A stretch of DNA of 64,000 bases from Terrimonas sp. GTDB taxonomy: Bacteria > Bacteroidota > Bacteroidia > Chitinophagales > Chitinophagaceae. The notes under the pieces were generated by a model. The model did not search any database. It was not told where the DNA came from and saw nothing but the letters and a program-made list of their open reading frames with translations. Where the stretch lies: assembly GCF_003075435.1 (NCBI RefSeq), contig NZ_QCZJ01000001.1:372001-436000 (forward strand), written 5' to 3'. Shown here piece after piece: positions 35,466 through 44,643 of this stretch (positions are counted from its first letter, which is position 1; each line of letters begins with the position of its first letter). Made by a program: the position numbers and the translations under genes.

Positions 35466-35939
35466 TTAAGGTAAAGCCAATCTTGCTACCGGCTTGATGT
35501 TGTTCTGAATAGCTCGCCTGTATTGTGCAGAATTGGGTAAAATATGAAAACCGTTAGATTGAACCCAGTAAAAGGGATGCCTGCTTGTAGCTTTTATAGC
35601 ATTAATACGTGGAGCTTTATTGTGAAGCCAATCTTTTAGCCATTGCAGCTTTCGTATAACGGTACTTACTTCTCCTGTATCAGCAGAATGTACTTCAACA
35701 AAAAAAGTTTCGCCTTTATAAGAAAAGCAATAATCCCACCTGTTGTCTTGCGGGTAAATTGCCACAGTAGTCCCATCTATATCAACACTTCCTTCGCATC
35801 TTCCGGGATCTTGCAATACTACCTTATTACTATATCCTCCTAATGCCTGCAAACCGGGGCAATATGCATTACTTACATCGGGGGTGTTTTTTACGGCTTC
35901 TTTAAAAGTATCTTTTGCCTGCTTTTTACCTTTACTCAT
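35466..35939 (-). CDS. 157-residue protein, possible nuclease-like effector of the ATPase cassette
   Basis: No named family is recognised. The N-terminus is basic (MSKGKKQAKDTFKEAVKNT). The centre reads RWDYCFSYKGETFFVEVHSA, where an Asp on one strand and Glu-x-His on the next resemble a variant PD-(D/E)xK core. LQWLKDWLHNKAPRINAIKA follows as a helix and then a further strand. Its start overlaps the end of the ATPase gene by 8 bases, so the two are coupled. By analogy with two-gene ATPase/effector systems it is the likely effector, but this is inference. Confidence 0.55.
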   Translation of the reverse strand: MSKGKKQAKDTFKEAVKNTPDVSNAYCPGLQALGGYSNKVVLQDPGRCEGSVDIDGTTVAIYPQDNRWDYCFSYKGETFFVEVHSADTGEVSTVIRKLQWLKDWLHNKAPRINAIKATSRHPFYWVQSNGFHILPNSAQYRRAIQNNIKPVARLALP

Positions 35940-37086
35940 CTGCTGTTACTTTTAAAATAATATCCGATGCTTTTGTACTAAAAGAAGACAATCCCCCCCA
36001 TTCAGCTATGCCTTTATCATCACTGCCTGCATCCAGACTGCTAATATTTTTAATAGAAACACTTTCATTGTCGCCTCTGTCAAAATAATAAGTACAAATG
36101 TTTTTCTTCAAAACATCATTCAGCATTTCTTTTAGCGGAGGTGTTAGTTTTTTAACATCAAACAGATCAGCCAAAGATTTATAATCACCACCTTTCTCTT
36201 TCAGGAATTTAAAAGCCCAGGCAAACTCCAACAAGACAGGAGAATGTGTAGATATTATTACCTTATATCCTCTGCTCATTAAATCCATTACCTGCAAAAT
36301 GACTGATTTAATTGCCTGCGGGTGAAGTCCCATTTCCGGCTCTTCAATAATAACATAATCTATATTCTCTTTCTTGCTTGTTTTCGATGGCGGGCACAGC
36401 CAATAAAAACTTAAAAGCAACGGCATAAATTCCTTTTGCCCGGCGCTCCATGCCATAAACGGGATGCTTGAACCACCTAAATCAAGCTTAAATCTTTTCT
36501 TTCCGGTTTTATCTATGGTGATCCTGCCGTCGTGAAATATGCTTTGATTAAATGATGCCCGAAGTGGTTCTTTTAATCGTTGCGATTGAGGAAATATAGT
36601 ATCGCTTCTGCCTATGCCATGCTCCAGTAGTTGGCGCAGTGTTTCGCTAAACTGCCTCAACACATAAGGAACAGAATCTTCATACTCGGTAAAATATCGG
36701 GGCCATCCGTTTTGTAAGCACACAACTCTTTGAGCCGGTACATAAAATAATTGCTCCTCTGCTCCTTTAATGCTTTCTTTTCTCTTAGGCAACAAAAAAC
36801 TCAAAGGATAGCTCTTATTATTAAAGGTAATTTCTGTCTTACTATCCCAAACACCTGACATTCCCTCTCCGAAATAACGATCTAAAATTTGGGCTTCTTT
36901 ATTACCCCAAATAAACCCATATTGCTCAAGCGTTTTTCTAATATGTTTTTTATCAAGCAGGAGCTTAATAAGTTGTAGTAATATACTTTTCCCACTTGCC
37001 TGCGGACCTACAAATAGGGTTAGGTCGGCAAATTCTATATCTGCTGATCTTATCGGCCCAAGTTTATTTATAACTAAATGCTCCAT
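35932..37086 (-). CDS. AAA/ABC-type ATPase (OLD/SMC-like) of a three-gene cassette
   Basis: The 384-residue protein starts MEHLVINKLGPIRSADIEFA, then Walker A GPQASGKS at residues 27-34. Late in the chain come Walker B YVIIEEPEMGLHPQ (about residue 250) and a switch histidine in ISTHSPVLLEFA. This is the compact AAA_15/AAA_21 type found in OLD-like and PARIS/Septu-like defence ATPases. There is no TOPRIM domain fused to it. It follows an HTH gene by 12 bases and overlaps the 157-residue gene. A sensing or clamp-loading role in a defence cassette is likely; the exact system is not one I can name. Confidence 0.85.
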   Translation of the reverse strand: MEHLVINKLGPIRSADIEFADLTLFVGPQASGKSILLQLIKLLLDKKHIRKTLEQYGFIWGNKEAQILDRYFGEGMSGVWDSKTEITFNNKSYPLSFLLPKRKESIKGAEEQLFYVPAQRVVCLQNGWPRYFTEYEDSVPYVLRQFSETLRQLLEHGIGRSDTIFPQSQRLKEPLRASFNQSIFHDGRITIDKTGKKRFKLDLGGSSIPFMAWSAGQKEFMPLLLSFYWLCPPSKTSKKENIDYVIIEEPEMGLHPQAIKSVILQVMDLMSRGYKVIISTHSPVLLEFAWAFKFLKEKGGDYKSLADLFDVKKLTPPLKEMLNDVLKKNICTYYFDRGDNESVSIKNISSLDAGSDDKGIAEWGGLSSFSTKASDIILKVTADE

Positions 37087-37098
37087 ACTTATTTTTCA

Positions 37099-37518
37099 TT
37101 ATTTAGTCTTACTCCTTCGAGATACTGACTTGTATTGTTTTAATTCTTTTATCTTCCTAAATTCTTTAAGGGCAGAAACAAGAGATTTGTTTAGACGGAT
37201 TTCGCTATTAATTTGTGACGACAATTTGTCGGGCTCAAATCCGATGTAGTAAGCAAATCGGTGAATGTCTGATACTGAAAACTTGACGGGGTTTCTGAAC
37301 TTATTAGAAAAACGCCCGTGATTAACTCCTATTTCGTCAGCCATGGCTTTTGAAAAAAGAGGCTCTAACTCTTTAAGGGCATTCAAATTACCACTATCAA
37401 TGATTGATTTAATAGAAAGACACTTGGATTTAATGTCCTCTTGTATATCTTCAAGAGTTTTTACCTTACGCCCCTTTTTAGGTTTTTCAGAAACCGTTTT
37501 ACTAATTGATTTACCCAT
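37099..37518 (-). CDS. Helix-turn-helix regulator of the three-gene cassette
   Basis: The 139-residue protein has a lysine-rich N-terminus (SEKPKKGRKVKTLEDIQEDI). A Cro-like helix-turn-helix lies in the centre (MADEIGVNHGRFSNKFRNPV, then SVSDIHRFAYYIGFEPDKL). It is the first gene of the operon, 12 bases before the ATPase. The upstream region has a perfect palindrome at 37614 that could be its operator. It probably represses the cassette. Confidence 0.7.
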   Translation of the reverse strand: MGKSISKTVSEKPKKGRKVKTLEDIQEDIKSKCLSIKSIIDSGNLNALKELEPLFSKAMADEIGVNHGRFSNKFRNPVKFSVSDIHRFAYYIGFEPDKLSSQINSEIRLNKSLVSALKEFRKIKELKQYKSVSRRSKTK

Positions 37519-37613
37519 CTAAAAAAAACTGAGCTTTAAAAGTCATTAAACTGCTTTAAATTTAATTTTTTATTTACATACAAAACAATAACATAAACAA
37601 AATATATACAAAA

Positions 37614-37630
37614 ATATACGTTTCGTATAT
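37614..37630. promoter_or_regulatory. Palindrome upstream of the three-gene cassette, likely operator
   Basis: ATATACG and CGTATAT flank TTT in a very AT-rich stretch about 95 bases upstream of the regulator's start codon. It is the only strong dyad in the upstream region. Confidence 0.45.
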
Positions 37631-37673
37631 ATTAATTAATTATATTGTATTTTATAGTTCTTCATTTGTATAT

Positions 37674-37900
37674 AGCCTCTCCTTTTCGGGAGAGATAACT
37701 GTATAGAATAATGAGCTTTGTGCTCAACTTACTTAATAAGTAGAGGGCGCTCAACTTGTCCCAGCTTCTGAATCTGGCGATTCAATCCAGTACGAGAATG
37801 AGATTAAGTGCCCAGCTACCTTTGTTTACAAAGGGGGTGGGCCTTCTTAGCATTTATACTGGGTCCGTTCTCCGGAACGGTCGGCTTTGTCAGGGCACAA
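37674..37900. other. Region of several small hairpins, possible structured RNA
   Basis: Short stems with tight loops follow one another: CTCTCC/GGGAGAG (37676), TGAATC/GATTCA (37766), CTTTG/CAAAG (37832), CCGTTC-TCCG-GAACGG (37867) and GCTTTGT/ACAAGC (37883). No gene is supported in 37519-38031. GGCGCTCAACTT at 37747 is the exact reverse complement of 27399-27410, just beyond the large nested hairpin. The group could be a small RNA gene or a decayed mobile structure. Confidence 0.4.
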
Positions 37901-37972
37901 GCTATTCTTATAATGATTGATAAAAAAATACTCGTCTACCTAGTAATTAAAAAATCATTGCAAAAAACAATC

Positions 37973-37996
37973 GCCTATAGGTTAGTATTTTAATAA
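37973..37996. repeat. 24-bp motif flanking an XRE gene, copy 1
   Basis: Starts GCCTATAGGT with a perfect CCTATAGG palindrome and ends TTTTAATAA. It matches 38314-38337 at 22 of 24 positions, same orientation. One lies on each side of the XRE gene. Confidence 0.6.
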
Positions 37997-38031
37997 AAAT
38001 TAACTATCTTAGCGGATAAAGAAGAATATTC

Positions 38032-38262
38032 TTATACAGGTTTTTTAGGCAGGAAGTCCTGCGGGCTGCATTTTAGAATTTTGGCGAGTTCATTCAGGTG
38101 CTTAATATTATAATGTGATGTATATCTTGGACTCTCAACTTTTCCAATAAATCCAACTGACACGCCTAATTCAAAAGCCAAATCTGCTTGAGAAAGATTT
38201 CTTTCAAGCCGTTTGTTTTTTATTTGTTCTATCACATACGTATCGATCTTTGTTTTAACCAC
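38032..38262 (-). CDS. XRE-family helix-turn-helix regulator
   Basis: The 76-residue protein is one XRE domain: IEQIKNKRLERNLSQADLAF, ELGVSVGFIGKVESPRYTSH, then HLNELAKILKCSPQDFLPK. It is typical of the small stand-alone regulators of Bacteroidota accessory regions. Copies of a 24-bp motif with a CCTATAGG palindrome stand 52 bases upstream of its start and 36 bases downstream of its stop, and are plausible binding sites. Confidence 0.88.
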   Translation of the reverse strand: MVKTKIDTYVIEQIKNKRLERNLSQADLAFELGVSVGFIGKVESPRYTSHYNIKHLNELAKILKCSPQDFLPKKPV

Positions 38263-38313
38263 TTGCTAATAAGTAAGTAGCAAAGATTTATCAAATGTTG
38301 AAACAAGTCAATT

Positions 38314-38337
38314 GCCTATAGGTAAGTATATTAATAA
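38314..38337. repeat. 24-bp motif flanking an XRE gene, copy 2
   Basis: Second copy of the motif at 37973, in the upstream region of the XRE gene, where a bound regulator would affect its own promoter. Confidence 0.6.
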
Positions 38338-38736
38338 TTGCGCCTGATGTTAGTATTTTATAAATATTATTCTATTTTCTACTTCCGGTCTTGCAGATTT
38401 TTTATTACTGCGATCATGCGAAGAACACCTGCCCTAACACTTTTTTATTCTGCACTATATATAAATAGTGATATAGATTATCTGCACGTACAGTTACCCG
38501 CTTTTTATCATTCCTATATCCTACTCTTTGCCCGCAAGCCCAAAAACCCGGTGTAAGTACCTGGCAACGGGCAGGAGCTGTGGCATAGTTTTTAAAGTTT
38601 TTCTCATGTTTTACTATAGCCGTCACCGGCTCCTTCCCCTTGCCGATTCTTCAATATTTATGATTGGCTTGCTGCTTCTCCCCGTACCTGCGGGGTAAAC
38701 AGCGGTTGTTTTTTATGTACTAAACCAACTGCAAAA
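38338..38736. other. Gene-free stretch before the TlpA/SusC/SusD operon
   Basis: No gene is supported. A small hairpin CCCCG/CGGGG lies at about 38679-38694, close to the expected promoter of the downstream operon. Nothing else stands out. Confidence 0.4.
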
Positions 38737-40020
38737 ATGAAATGGATTTTTTGCTTAATGGCATTACTATGCCATAACCCAAGCACTGCACAAACCAGTA
38801 ATAATATAAAGCCCCTCAGTATAGGAGATACCCTGCCCGCCGGCCTGGTGCTTACCAATGTAGTTAACTACCCCGGTTCTGAAATACAACTATCCGAATA
38901 TAAGGACAAGCTGATTATCCTGGATTTCTGGTCATCGTGGTGCGGAGCCTGTATAAAGCTATTCCCGTACATGGATTCCCTGCAGCAACAGTTTAAAGAC
39001 GATATTAAGATAGTGCTTGTGAATGGCAGAAGCAAAGCATCTGGTGATGATGAAAAGAAAATCAGGAAAATAATAGACGGCGTTGGAAAGAGAACGGGCA
39101 AGCCTGTTAGTTTGCCGGTAACATTCGATAACCCTCTGTTGGATGATTACTTTCCTCATCAGTATTTGCCTCATGAAGTTTGGTTGGATAGTAATGGAGT
39201 TGTACTGGCTATTACATCTTCTGAAGAAGTAACGCCGGATAATATTAAGGCCTTCCTGAGCGGCGAACGCCCATCCTTGCATATAAAAAATGACCTGAAA
39301 AATTTTGATGTGAACAAGCCGCTGTATGTTAACGGAAATGGCGGTAATGGAGAAGTGTTCTTATCACGCTCTGTTTTTACCGGGTATATAGAAGGATTAA
39401 AAAATAACATAGGGCAGGTAAATACAGCTACTACAAGCCGGCTTTATGCATTCAATCAGCCATTCTCAATTATTGTAAGAATGGCCTACCCTGAAGAAAT
39501 GAAATTGCCGGCAAACAGGATAATGCTTCGAGGTATGGCTGCTGAAAAACTGATGGGGCCGCCAGATAGCAGCGCTCCCTATCAGCAGCTATATTGCTAT
39601 GACCTGGTAGTTCCTTTAACTTCTGAAAAAGCGCTTTATAGTCACCTGAAATCGGATATGCAGAGAACCTTTGATCTTAAAGTAACTAAAGAAAAACGAA
39701 AGCTGGACTGCTGGGTACTTACCGCCACTCCGGGCGTTGCCAAGGCCTATACCAAAGGGGGAGAAACAAATTGGGATTTAGATGCTTACAGCAAGGATAA
39801 GTTCATGCAAAATCAACCCATTGGTACGGTGGTTTATGTATTAAATGCTTTCTTTTCTACACCACTTATTGATGAAACAGGATTGTCCCAAAATATTGAT
39901 CTTAAGCTGCCTCAAAACCTGAATGATACCAGCGCACTTATTAAATCATTACAAGATGCCGGTTTCCGGGTTGAAAAAGCAATACGGGAACTACCTGTAA
40001 CTATTATCACCACCAATTAA
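38737..40020 (+). CDS. TlpA-like thioredoxin-domain protein, first gene of a SusC/SusD operon
   Basis: The 427-residue protein has a signal peptide (MKWIFCLMALLCHNPSTAQ) and then a thioredoxin fold with the redox pair in DFWSSWCGACIKLFPY at about residue 70. The usual cis-Pro region follows (LPHEVWLDSNGVVL). From residue 190 a second part of unknown fold continues to the end. TlpA-like proteins keep periplasmic thiols reduced and are often placed before SusC/SusD pairs in Chitinophagaceae. The SusC gene starts 17 bases after the stop, so they form one operon. Confidence 0.88.
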   Translation: MKWIFCLMALLCHNPSTAQTSNNIKPLSIGDTLPAGLVLTNVVNYPGSEIQLSEYKDKLIILDFWSSWCGACIKLFPYMDSLQQQFKDDIKIVLVNGRSKASGDDEKKIRKIIDGVGKRTGKPVSLPVTFDNPLLDDYFPHQYLPHEVWLDSNGVVLAITSSEEVTPDNIKAFLSGERPSLHIKNDLKNFDVNKPLYVNGNGGNGEVFLSRSVFTGYIEGLKNNIGQVNTATTSRLYAFNQPFSIIVRMAYPEEMKLPANRIMLRGMAAEKLMGPPDSSAPYQQLYCYDLVVPLTSEKALYSHLKSDMQRTFDLKVTKEKRKLDCWVLTATPGVAKAYTKGGETNWDLDAYSKDKFMQNQPIGTVVYVLNAFFSTPLIDETGLSQNIDLKLPQNLNDTSALIKSLQDAGFRVEKAIRELPVTIITTN

Positions 40021-40037
40021 TCAAAAAATTAAACTGC

Positions 40038-43000
40038 ATGAAACTAATCTACCTGTTAGCTGCGGTGCTTTACATTCAGCCCTTGCTGGCACAGCAATCA
40101 AATCCTTACATTTTGCAAGGCGTCGTTCTGAACAAAGAAAACAAACCAATTGCAGGCGCCACCATTTCTATACACGGAAACAACACTGTAAGTGATATTT
40201 CGGGACGATTTTCCATTATAGGAAAATATGCTGATACGCTTACTGTCAGCCATACCGGCTATAAATCAATAGTACTGATGGTTAACTCCTCTACTCCTTT
40301 TCTTACCGTTCACCTGCAGCAACTCGTAAAAGTATTAGAGGACATTGCCATATTCAGCAATGGTTACCAATCTCTGCCAAAGGAAAGAACAACAGGTTCT
40401 TTTACACAAGTAGATAATAAAACCCTTAACCTCCAGGTTAGCACGGGCATTATAGACCGGCTGAAAGGGGTAACAAACGGAATGTTGTTTGAAAACAAAA
40501 CAGACAACCCTACAGGATATACTATCCGGGGGCTGAGCACTATTAACGGCCCTAAAGCCCCACTCATTATTGTAGATAATTTCCCCTACGAAGGAGATAT
40601 AGCAAATATTAATCCCAACGACGTAGAAGATGTCACTATTCTTAAAGATGCTGCGGCTGCTTCGGTTTGGGGTACACGGGCAGGTAATGGCGTGATTGTG
40701 ATCACCACTAAGCGGGGCCGGTTTAACGAGCCCTTGAGGATTGAATTTAACAGCAATATGGTTATTGCCGAAAAACCCAACCTTTATTACCTGCCACAGA
40801 TGTCATCTAAGGATTATATAGGCGTGGAAAAATTCCTTTTCTCCCAGGGCTATTACAATAGTTATGAATCCAATCCTAATTTCCCTGCTCTTTCCCCGGC
40901 TGTAGAACTAATGATCAAAGAAAGAGACGGCATACTTTCCGGCACAGAAGTGGCTGCGCAACTTAATGCCCTGGGCAATAAAGATATCCGGGACGATTAT
41001 CAAAATTATGTTTACCGGAAAGCGGTCAACCAGCAATACGCTATAAGCCTCCGCGGCGGAGGTAATGTGATGAACTATTTTCTTTCCGGCGGTTATGATA
41101 AGAACATTGGCGCACTGCAAGACCGGTATGACCGTGTAAATCTGAATATGGCAAACAGTTATCAGCCGTTCAAAACCTTACGTGTTAATATGGGCATTTT
41201 CTATACCATGAGTAAAACAGAAAATGGCAGAGGCGGTTACGGCAATGCTACTATTGGCGGGAGACAAATACCCTATCTAAGCCTGGTTGATGAAAATGGC
41301 AATCCTGCAGCCGTTGCCAACACCTACCGGGAAGGGTTTACAGATACTATTGGCGGTGGTAAACTATTAAACTGGAAATATTACCCACTTGATGACTGGC
41401 GGCATAACCGGCAAACCACATCATCAAAGAGCATGGTAGCAAATATGGGGATCAACTGGCAGATCATTCCGGCTCTTGGCATTGATCTGCTTTACCAATA
41501 CCAAAACCAACAAACAGATTCCAGGTATTTGAAGGACATGGAAAGTTTTGAAACAAGAAACCTGATCAATACCTTTTCCCAAATAAATACACCTGACGGT
41601 CAGATCAGATATTATGTGCCACCAGGTTCTGTTTTAACCACGGGAACAGGTGTATTTGTTTCACATAATGGTCGCGCACAGATCAATCTCAACAAAACAT
41701 CAGGAGATCATAGCATTGCTTTTATTGCAGGTTCCGAGATCAGGCAAACGCATAGTTATAGCAATGCGTTCACTACTTATGGATATGATAATGATTTTCT
41801 AACTACCGGTGTAGTAGACCCTGTTAATCCTTATCCTACCATCTTTGGAGATAGCCGATACATTAGTAATTCTCCGTCATTTGCAGACAGGATCAACAGG
41901 TTTATTTCTTTTTATGGCAACGGTGCATATACATTCCGGGGAAAATATACGCTTTCGGGAAGTGCCCGGAGGGATGCCTCCAATTTGTTTGGCGTAAAAA
42001 CCAATGACAAATGGACTCCGCTTTGGTCTGCGGGCGCAGCATGGCATATATCTAAGGAGGCGTTTTATAAAGCAGGATTTATTCCTTACTTAAAGATGCG
42101 GTTAACTTACGGGTATAGTGGCAATGTAGACCAAAGTAAATCTGCAGTAACTACCATGAGTTATTATGGCGCTCCGGATTATCTGACCAATCTTACTTAT
42201 GGGATGGTTGAGCAGTTCTACAATCCACAACTCCGGTGGGAAAAAGTAAGTACTCTTAATGTCGGGTTCGATTTCTCCTCAAGTAAAGACATATTATCAG
42301 GGAGTATTGAATACTACAAAAAACACGGTAAAGACCTGTTTGGCCCGTCACCAATTGATTATACTGCCGGGCTGGGTATAAACACCGTGATTAAAAACAT
42401 AGCAGATATGAAAGGAAGCGGTTGGGATATTAGTTTACAATCCAAAAACATTGACGGGATATTTAAATGGTATACTAATGTCATCTTCAATATCAACAGT
42501 AGCAAAACAGCAGACTATTATACTCAACCCGGTGTAACATGGGGTGGAACATTTGGTGAAAGTATTACTCCTATTATTGGGAAACCCCTGTATGCCATTT
42601 TCAGCTATCCCTGGGCAGGGCTTGATCCGGCAACCGGCGACCCGAGAGGTTTTATTAATAAAATGCCCTCTGCTGACTATTCTGCCATTATTAATACTTT
42701 CACAACTCCTGACAGCCTTATTTATCATGGACCGGCTACGCCAAAGTACTTTGGAGCATTGGGTAATACATTCCGTTACAAAGACATTTCACTAACAGCT
42801 AATATATATTACAAGTTTGGTTATTTCTTTCGGCGTGCTACCATTAATTACGATCAACTGGTAAATGCAGGTATCGGGCATTCTGATTATGAAAATCGCT
42901 GGATGCAATCTGGAGATGAAAACAAGACAACAATTCCTTCGTTCATATACCCGGCTAACGCACTCCGGGATGCCTTTTATGCACTGTCAGAGCCAACCGT

Positions 43001-43217
43001 TACCAATGGCAGCTACATTCGGTTACAATTTATCAATTTAAGTTATGAGCGGATAATAGCATTTACGAAGAATAAATTTTCTACCCTAACACTGTACGTG
43101 AATGCTTCAAATCTTGGATTGCTCTGGAAAGCCAACAAACTGGGACTTGATCCCGAATCACCCGATAATATTCCTGCACAGAAAACGTACGCAATAGGCA
43201 TTAAAGCCACTTTTTAA
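40038..43217 (+). CDS. SusC/RagA-family TonB-dependent outer-membrane receptor
   Basis: The 1059-residue protein has a signal peptide (MKLIYLLAAVLYIQPLLAQ) and a carboxypeptidase-regulatory-like domain (NKPIAGATISIHGNN, VSDISGRFSI). The plug contains the family signature (YTIRGLSTINGPKAPLIIVD, then ILKDAAAASVWGTRAGNGVI). The remaining 800 residues are the beta-barrel. It would import an oligomer or chelate with TonB energy, working with the SusD protein encoded 16 bases downstream. No glycosidase is in the operon, so the substrate may not be a glycan; peptide or metal complexes are possible. Confidence 0.96.
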   Translation: MKLIYLLAAVLYIQPLLAQQSNPYILQGVVLNKENKPIAGATISIHGNNTVSDISGRFSIIGKYADTLTVSHTGYKSIVLMVNSSTPFLTVHLQQLVKVLEDIAIFSNGYQSLPKERTTGSFTQVDNKTLNLQVSTGIIDRLKGVTNGMLFENKTDNPTGYTIRGLSTINGPKAPLIIVDNFPYEGDIANINPNDVEDVTILKDAAAASVWGTRAGNGVIVITTKRGRFNEPLRIEFNSNMVIAEKPNLYYLPQMSSKDYIGVEKFLFSQGYYNSYESNPNFPALSPAVELMIKERDGILSGTEVAAQLNALGNKDIRDDYQNYVYRKAVNQQYAISLRGGGNVMNYFLSGGYDKNIGALQDRYDRVNLNMANSYQPFKTLRVNMGIFYTMSKTENGRGGYGNATIGGRQIPYLSLVDENGNPAAVANTYREGFTDTIGGGKLLNWKYYPLDDWRHNRQTTSSKSMVANMGINWQIIPALGIDLLYQYQNQQTDSRYLKDMESFETRNLINTFSQINTPDGQIRYYVPPGSVLTTGTGVFVSHNGRAQINLNKTSGDHSIAFIAGSEIRQTHSYSNAFTTYGYDNDFLTTGVVDPVNPYPTIFGDSRYISNSPSFADRINRFISFYGNGAYTFRGKYTLSGSARRDASNLFGVKTNDKWTPLWSAGAAWHISKEAFYKAGFIPYLKMRLTYGYSGNVDQSKSAVTTMSYYGAPDYLTNLTYGMVEQFYNPQLRWEKVSTLNVGFDFSSSKDILSGSIEYYKKHGKDLFGPSPIDYTAGLGINTVIKNIADMKGSGWDISLQSKNIDGIFKWYTNVIFNINSSKTADYYTQPGVTWGGTFGESITPIIGKPLYAIFSYPWAGLDPATGDPRGFINKMPSADYSAIINTFTTPDSLIYHGPATPKYFGALGNTFRYKDISLTANIYYKFGYFFRRATINYDQLVNAGIGHSDYENRWMQSGDENKTTIPSFIYPANALRDAFYALSEPTVTNGSYIRLQFINLSYERIIAFTKNKFSTLTLYVNASNLGLLWKANKLGLDPESPDNIPAQKTYAIGIKATF

Positions 43218-43233
43218 CCATAAACAATCTGTT

Positions 43234-44595
43234 ATGAAAAATAAGAATTTAATACAACTCTCGCTTGCAGCTCTTTTTTCCTTATTTCTTTTCTCTTGCA
43301 AGAAGTATCTTGACCTGAAGCCCGATAAAAAATTAGCGGTTCCTTCTTCAATAAAAGATTTACAGGCTTTACTGGATAATAACGGAATCATGAACCAAAA
43401 ATCTCCAACCTATGATGAGGCATCTTCGGACAATTACTTCGTTCCGTGGCAAAGTTATCAGGCAATGTCCCTTAACGAAAGAAAGGCATACATTTGGGAG
43501 AACTACGAATATTATTATCAGAACGATTGGTCGCAAATATATGACGTGATCTATTATGCCAACGAAGTTTTACACAATCTTAAGAACATTGAACGCACTT
43601 CTGTAAATAGAAAGCAATGGGATAATGTAAAAGGGTCTGCATTAGTATATCGGGCTGAATTTTTCCTGAAAGCCAGTTGGATATTTTCAAAAGCATATGA
43701 CATACAAACAGCCGATACTGATTTGGGAATTGCGCTTAAAGTTGACCCTGATTTTGACCACGGTACTAATAGATCATCGATAAAGCAATCATATGAGCAA
43801 ATCATCAATGATCTTGTAACTGCGTCTCTATTATTGCCGGATCGCCCATTAAATGTAATGCGTCCATCAAAACAAGCAGCTTTTAGCATATTATCTCGAA
43901 CGTATTTATCAATGAGAAACTATGATAGTGCGTTCAAGTACGCTAATTTATCCCTTAACATTCATGATGAGTTAATAGACTATAATAATCTGGATAGCAC
44001 ATCAATTTTTCCATTTGAAGAATTTCCGAATAAAGAAATAATTTTAAATGGACAAACAGGAATAATGATGTATGGGATTGGTGTCGGCGTAGCGAGAGTG
44101 GATTCTAACCTATACAACACTTACAGTAATTTTGATTTAAGAAAAAAGATTTTTTTTCGCCTAAGACCTGATGGCTTTCAATTCAAGGGAACATATACCG
44201 GGGACCTTGGAAATTATTTTACAGGCTGTACCACCTCAGAAATGTACCTAACAAGGGCAGAATGTTCTGCAAGAGAAGGAGATATAGTTAAAGCCATGAA
44301 AGACTTAAATACTGTTTTACGGAAAAGGTTTCTTGCTGGGACATTTGTTGATCTTACAGCATCTAACGCTAACGAGGCGCTCAACATTGTTTTAGCAGAA
44401 AGAAGGAAGGAATTAGTATTTAGAGGGTTACGGTGGATGGATATTAAGCGCCTTAACAAGGAAGGGGCTAATATTATTCTAAAAAGGAATTTAGATGGGA
44501 CTATTTATACTTTGCATCCTAATGAGAACAGATACGCCCTGCCTTTACCGGCTGATATTATTTCGATGACAGGTATGCCTCAGAATCCTCTTTAA
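43234..44595 (+). CDS. SusD/RagB-family surface lipoprotein
   Basis: The 453-residue protein has a lipobox (LFLFSCKKYLDLKP) and the SusD architecture: an N-terminal helical TPR-like region (SSIKDLQALLDNN, IYDVIYYANEVLHNL, KGSALVYRAEFFLKA) and a C-terminal part ending ERRKELVFRGLRWMDIKRLN and NRYALPLPADI. It caps the SusC barrel and captures the substrate. It is slightly short for the family but ends normally. A strong hairpin follows the stop. Confidence 0.95.
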   Translation: MKNKNLIQLSLAALFSLFLFSCKKYLDLKPDKKLAVPSSIKDLQALLDNNGIMNQKSPTYDEASSDNYFVPWQSYQAMSLNERKAYIWENYEYYYQNDWSQIYDVIYYANEVLHNLKNIERTSVNRKQWDNVKGSALVYRAEFFLKASWIFSKAYDIQTADTDLGIALKVDPDFDHGTNRSSIKQSYEQIINDLVTASLLLPDRPLNVMRPSKQAAFSILSRTYLSMRNYDSAFKYANLSLNIHDELIDYNNLDSTSIFPFEEFPNKEIILNGQTGIMMYGIGVGVARVDSNLYNTYSNFDLRKKIFFRLRPDGFQFKGTYTGDLGNYFTGCTTSEMYLTRAECSAREGDIVKAMKDLNTVLRKRFLAGTFVDLTASNANEALNIVLAERRKELVFRGLRWMDIKRLNKEGANIILKRNLDGTIYTLHPNENRYALPLPADIISMTGMPQNPL

Positions 44596-44596
44596 C

Positions 44597-44643
44597 AAAA
44601 CTACAGGTAACCGGTAAAATTACCGGCTACCTGTGTAGTTTTT
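44597..44643. terminator. Bidirectional terminator between SusD and the convergent gene
   Basis: AAAACTACAGGTA with CCGGTAA pairs with TTACCGG and TACCTG-GTAGTTTT, giving a long stem with A-tract and T-tract on the two sides. It serves both convergent genes; the minus-strand stop codon lies at its edge. Confidence 0.8.

Noticed and set aside
37674-37900. Group I or II intron or retron RNA
   Set aside because: No reverse transcriptase or intron-encoded protein is near, and domain V or other core features are not visible.
37808-37993. Short plus-strand frame between the two regulators
   Set aside because: No family features; it crosses several strong hairpins and overlaps the conserved 24-bp motif.
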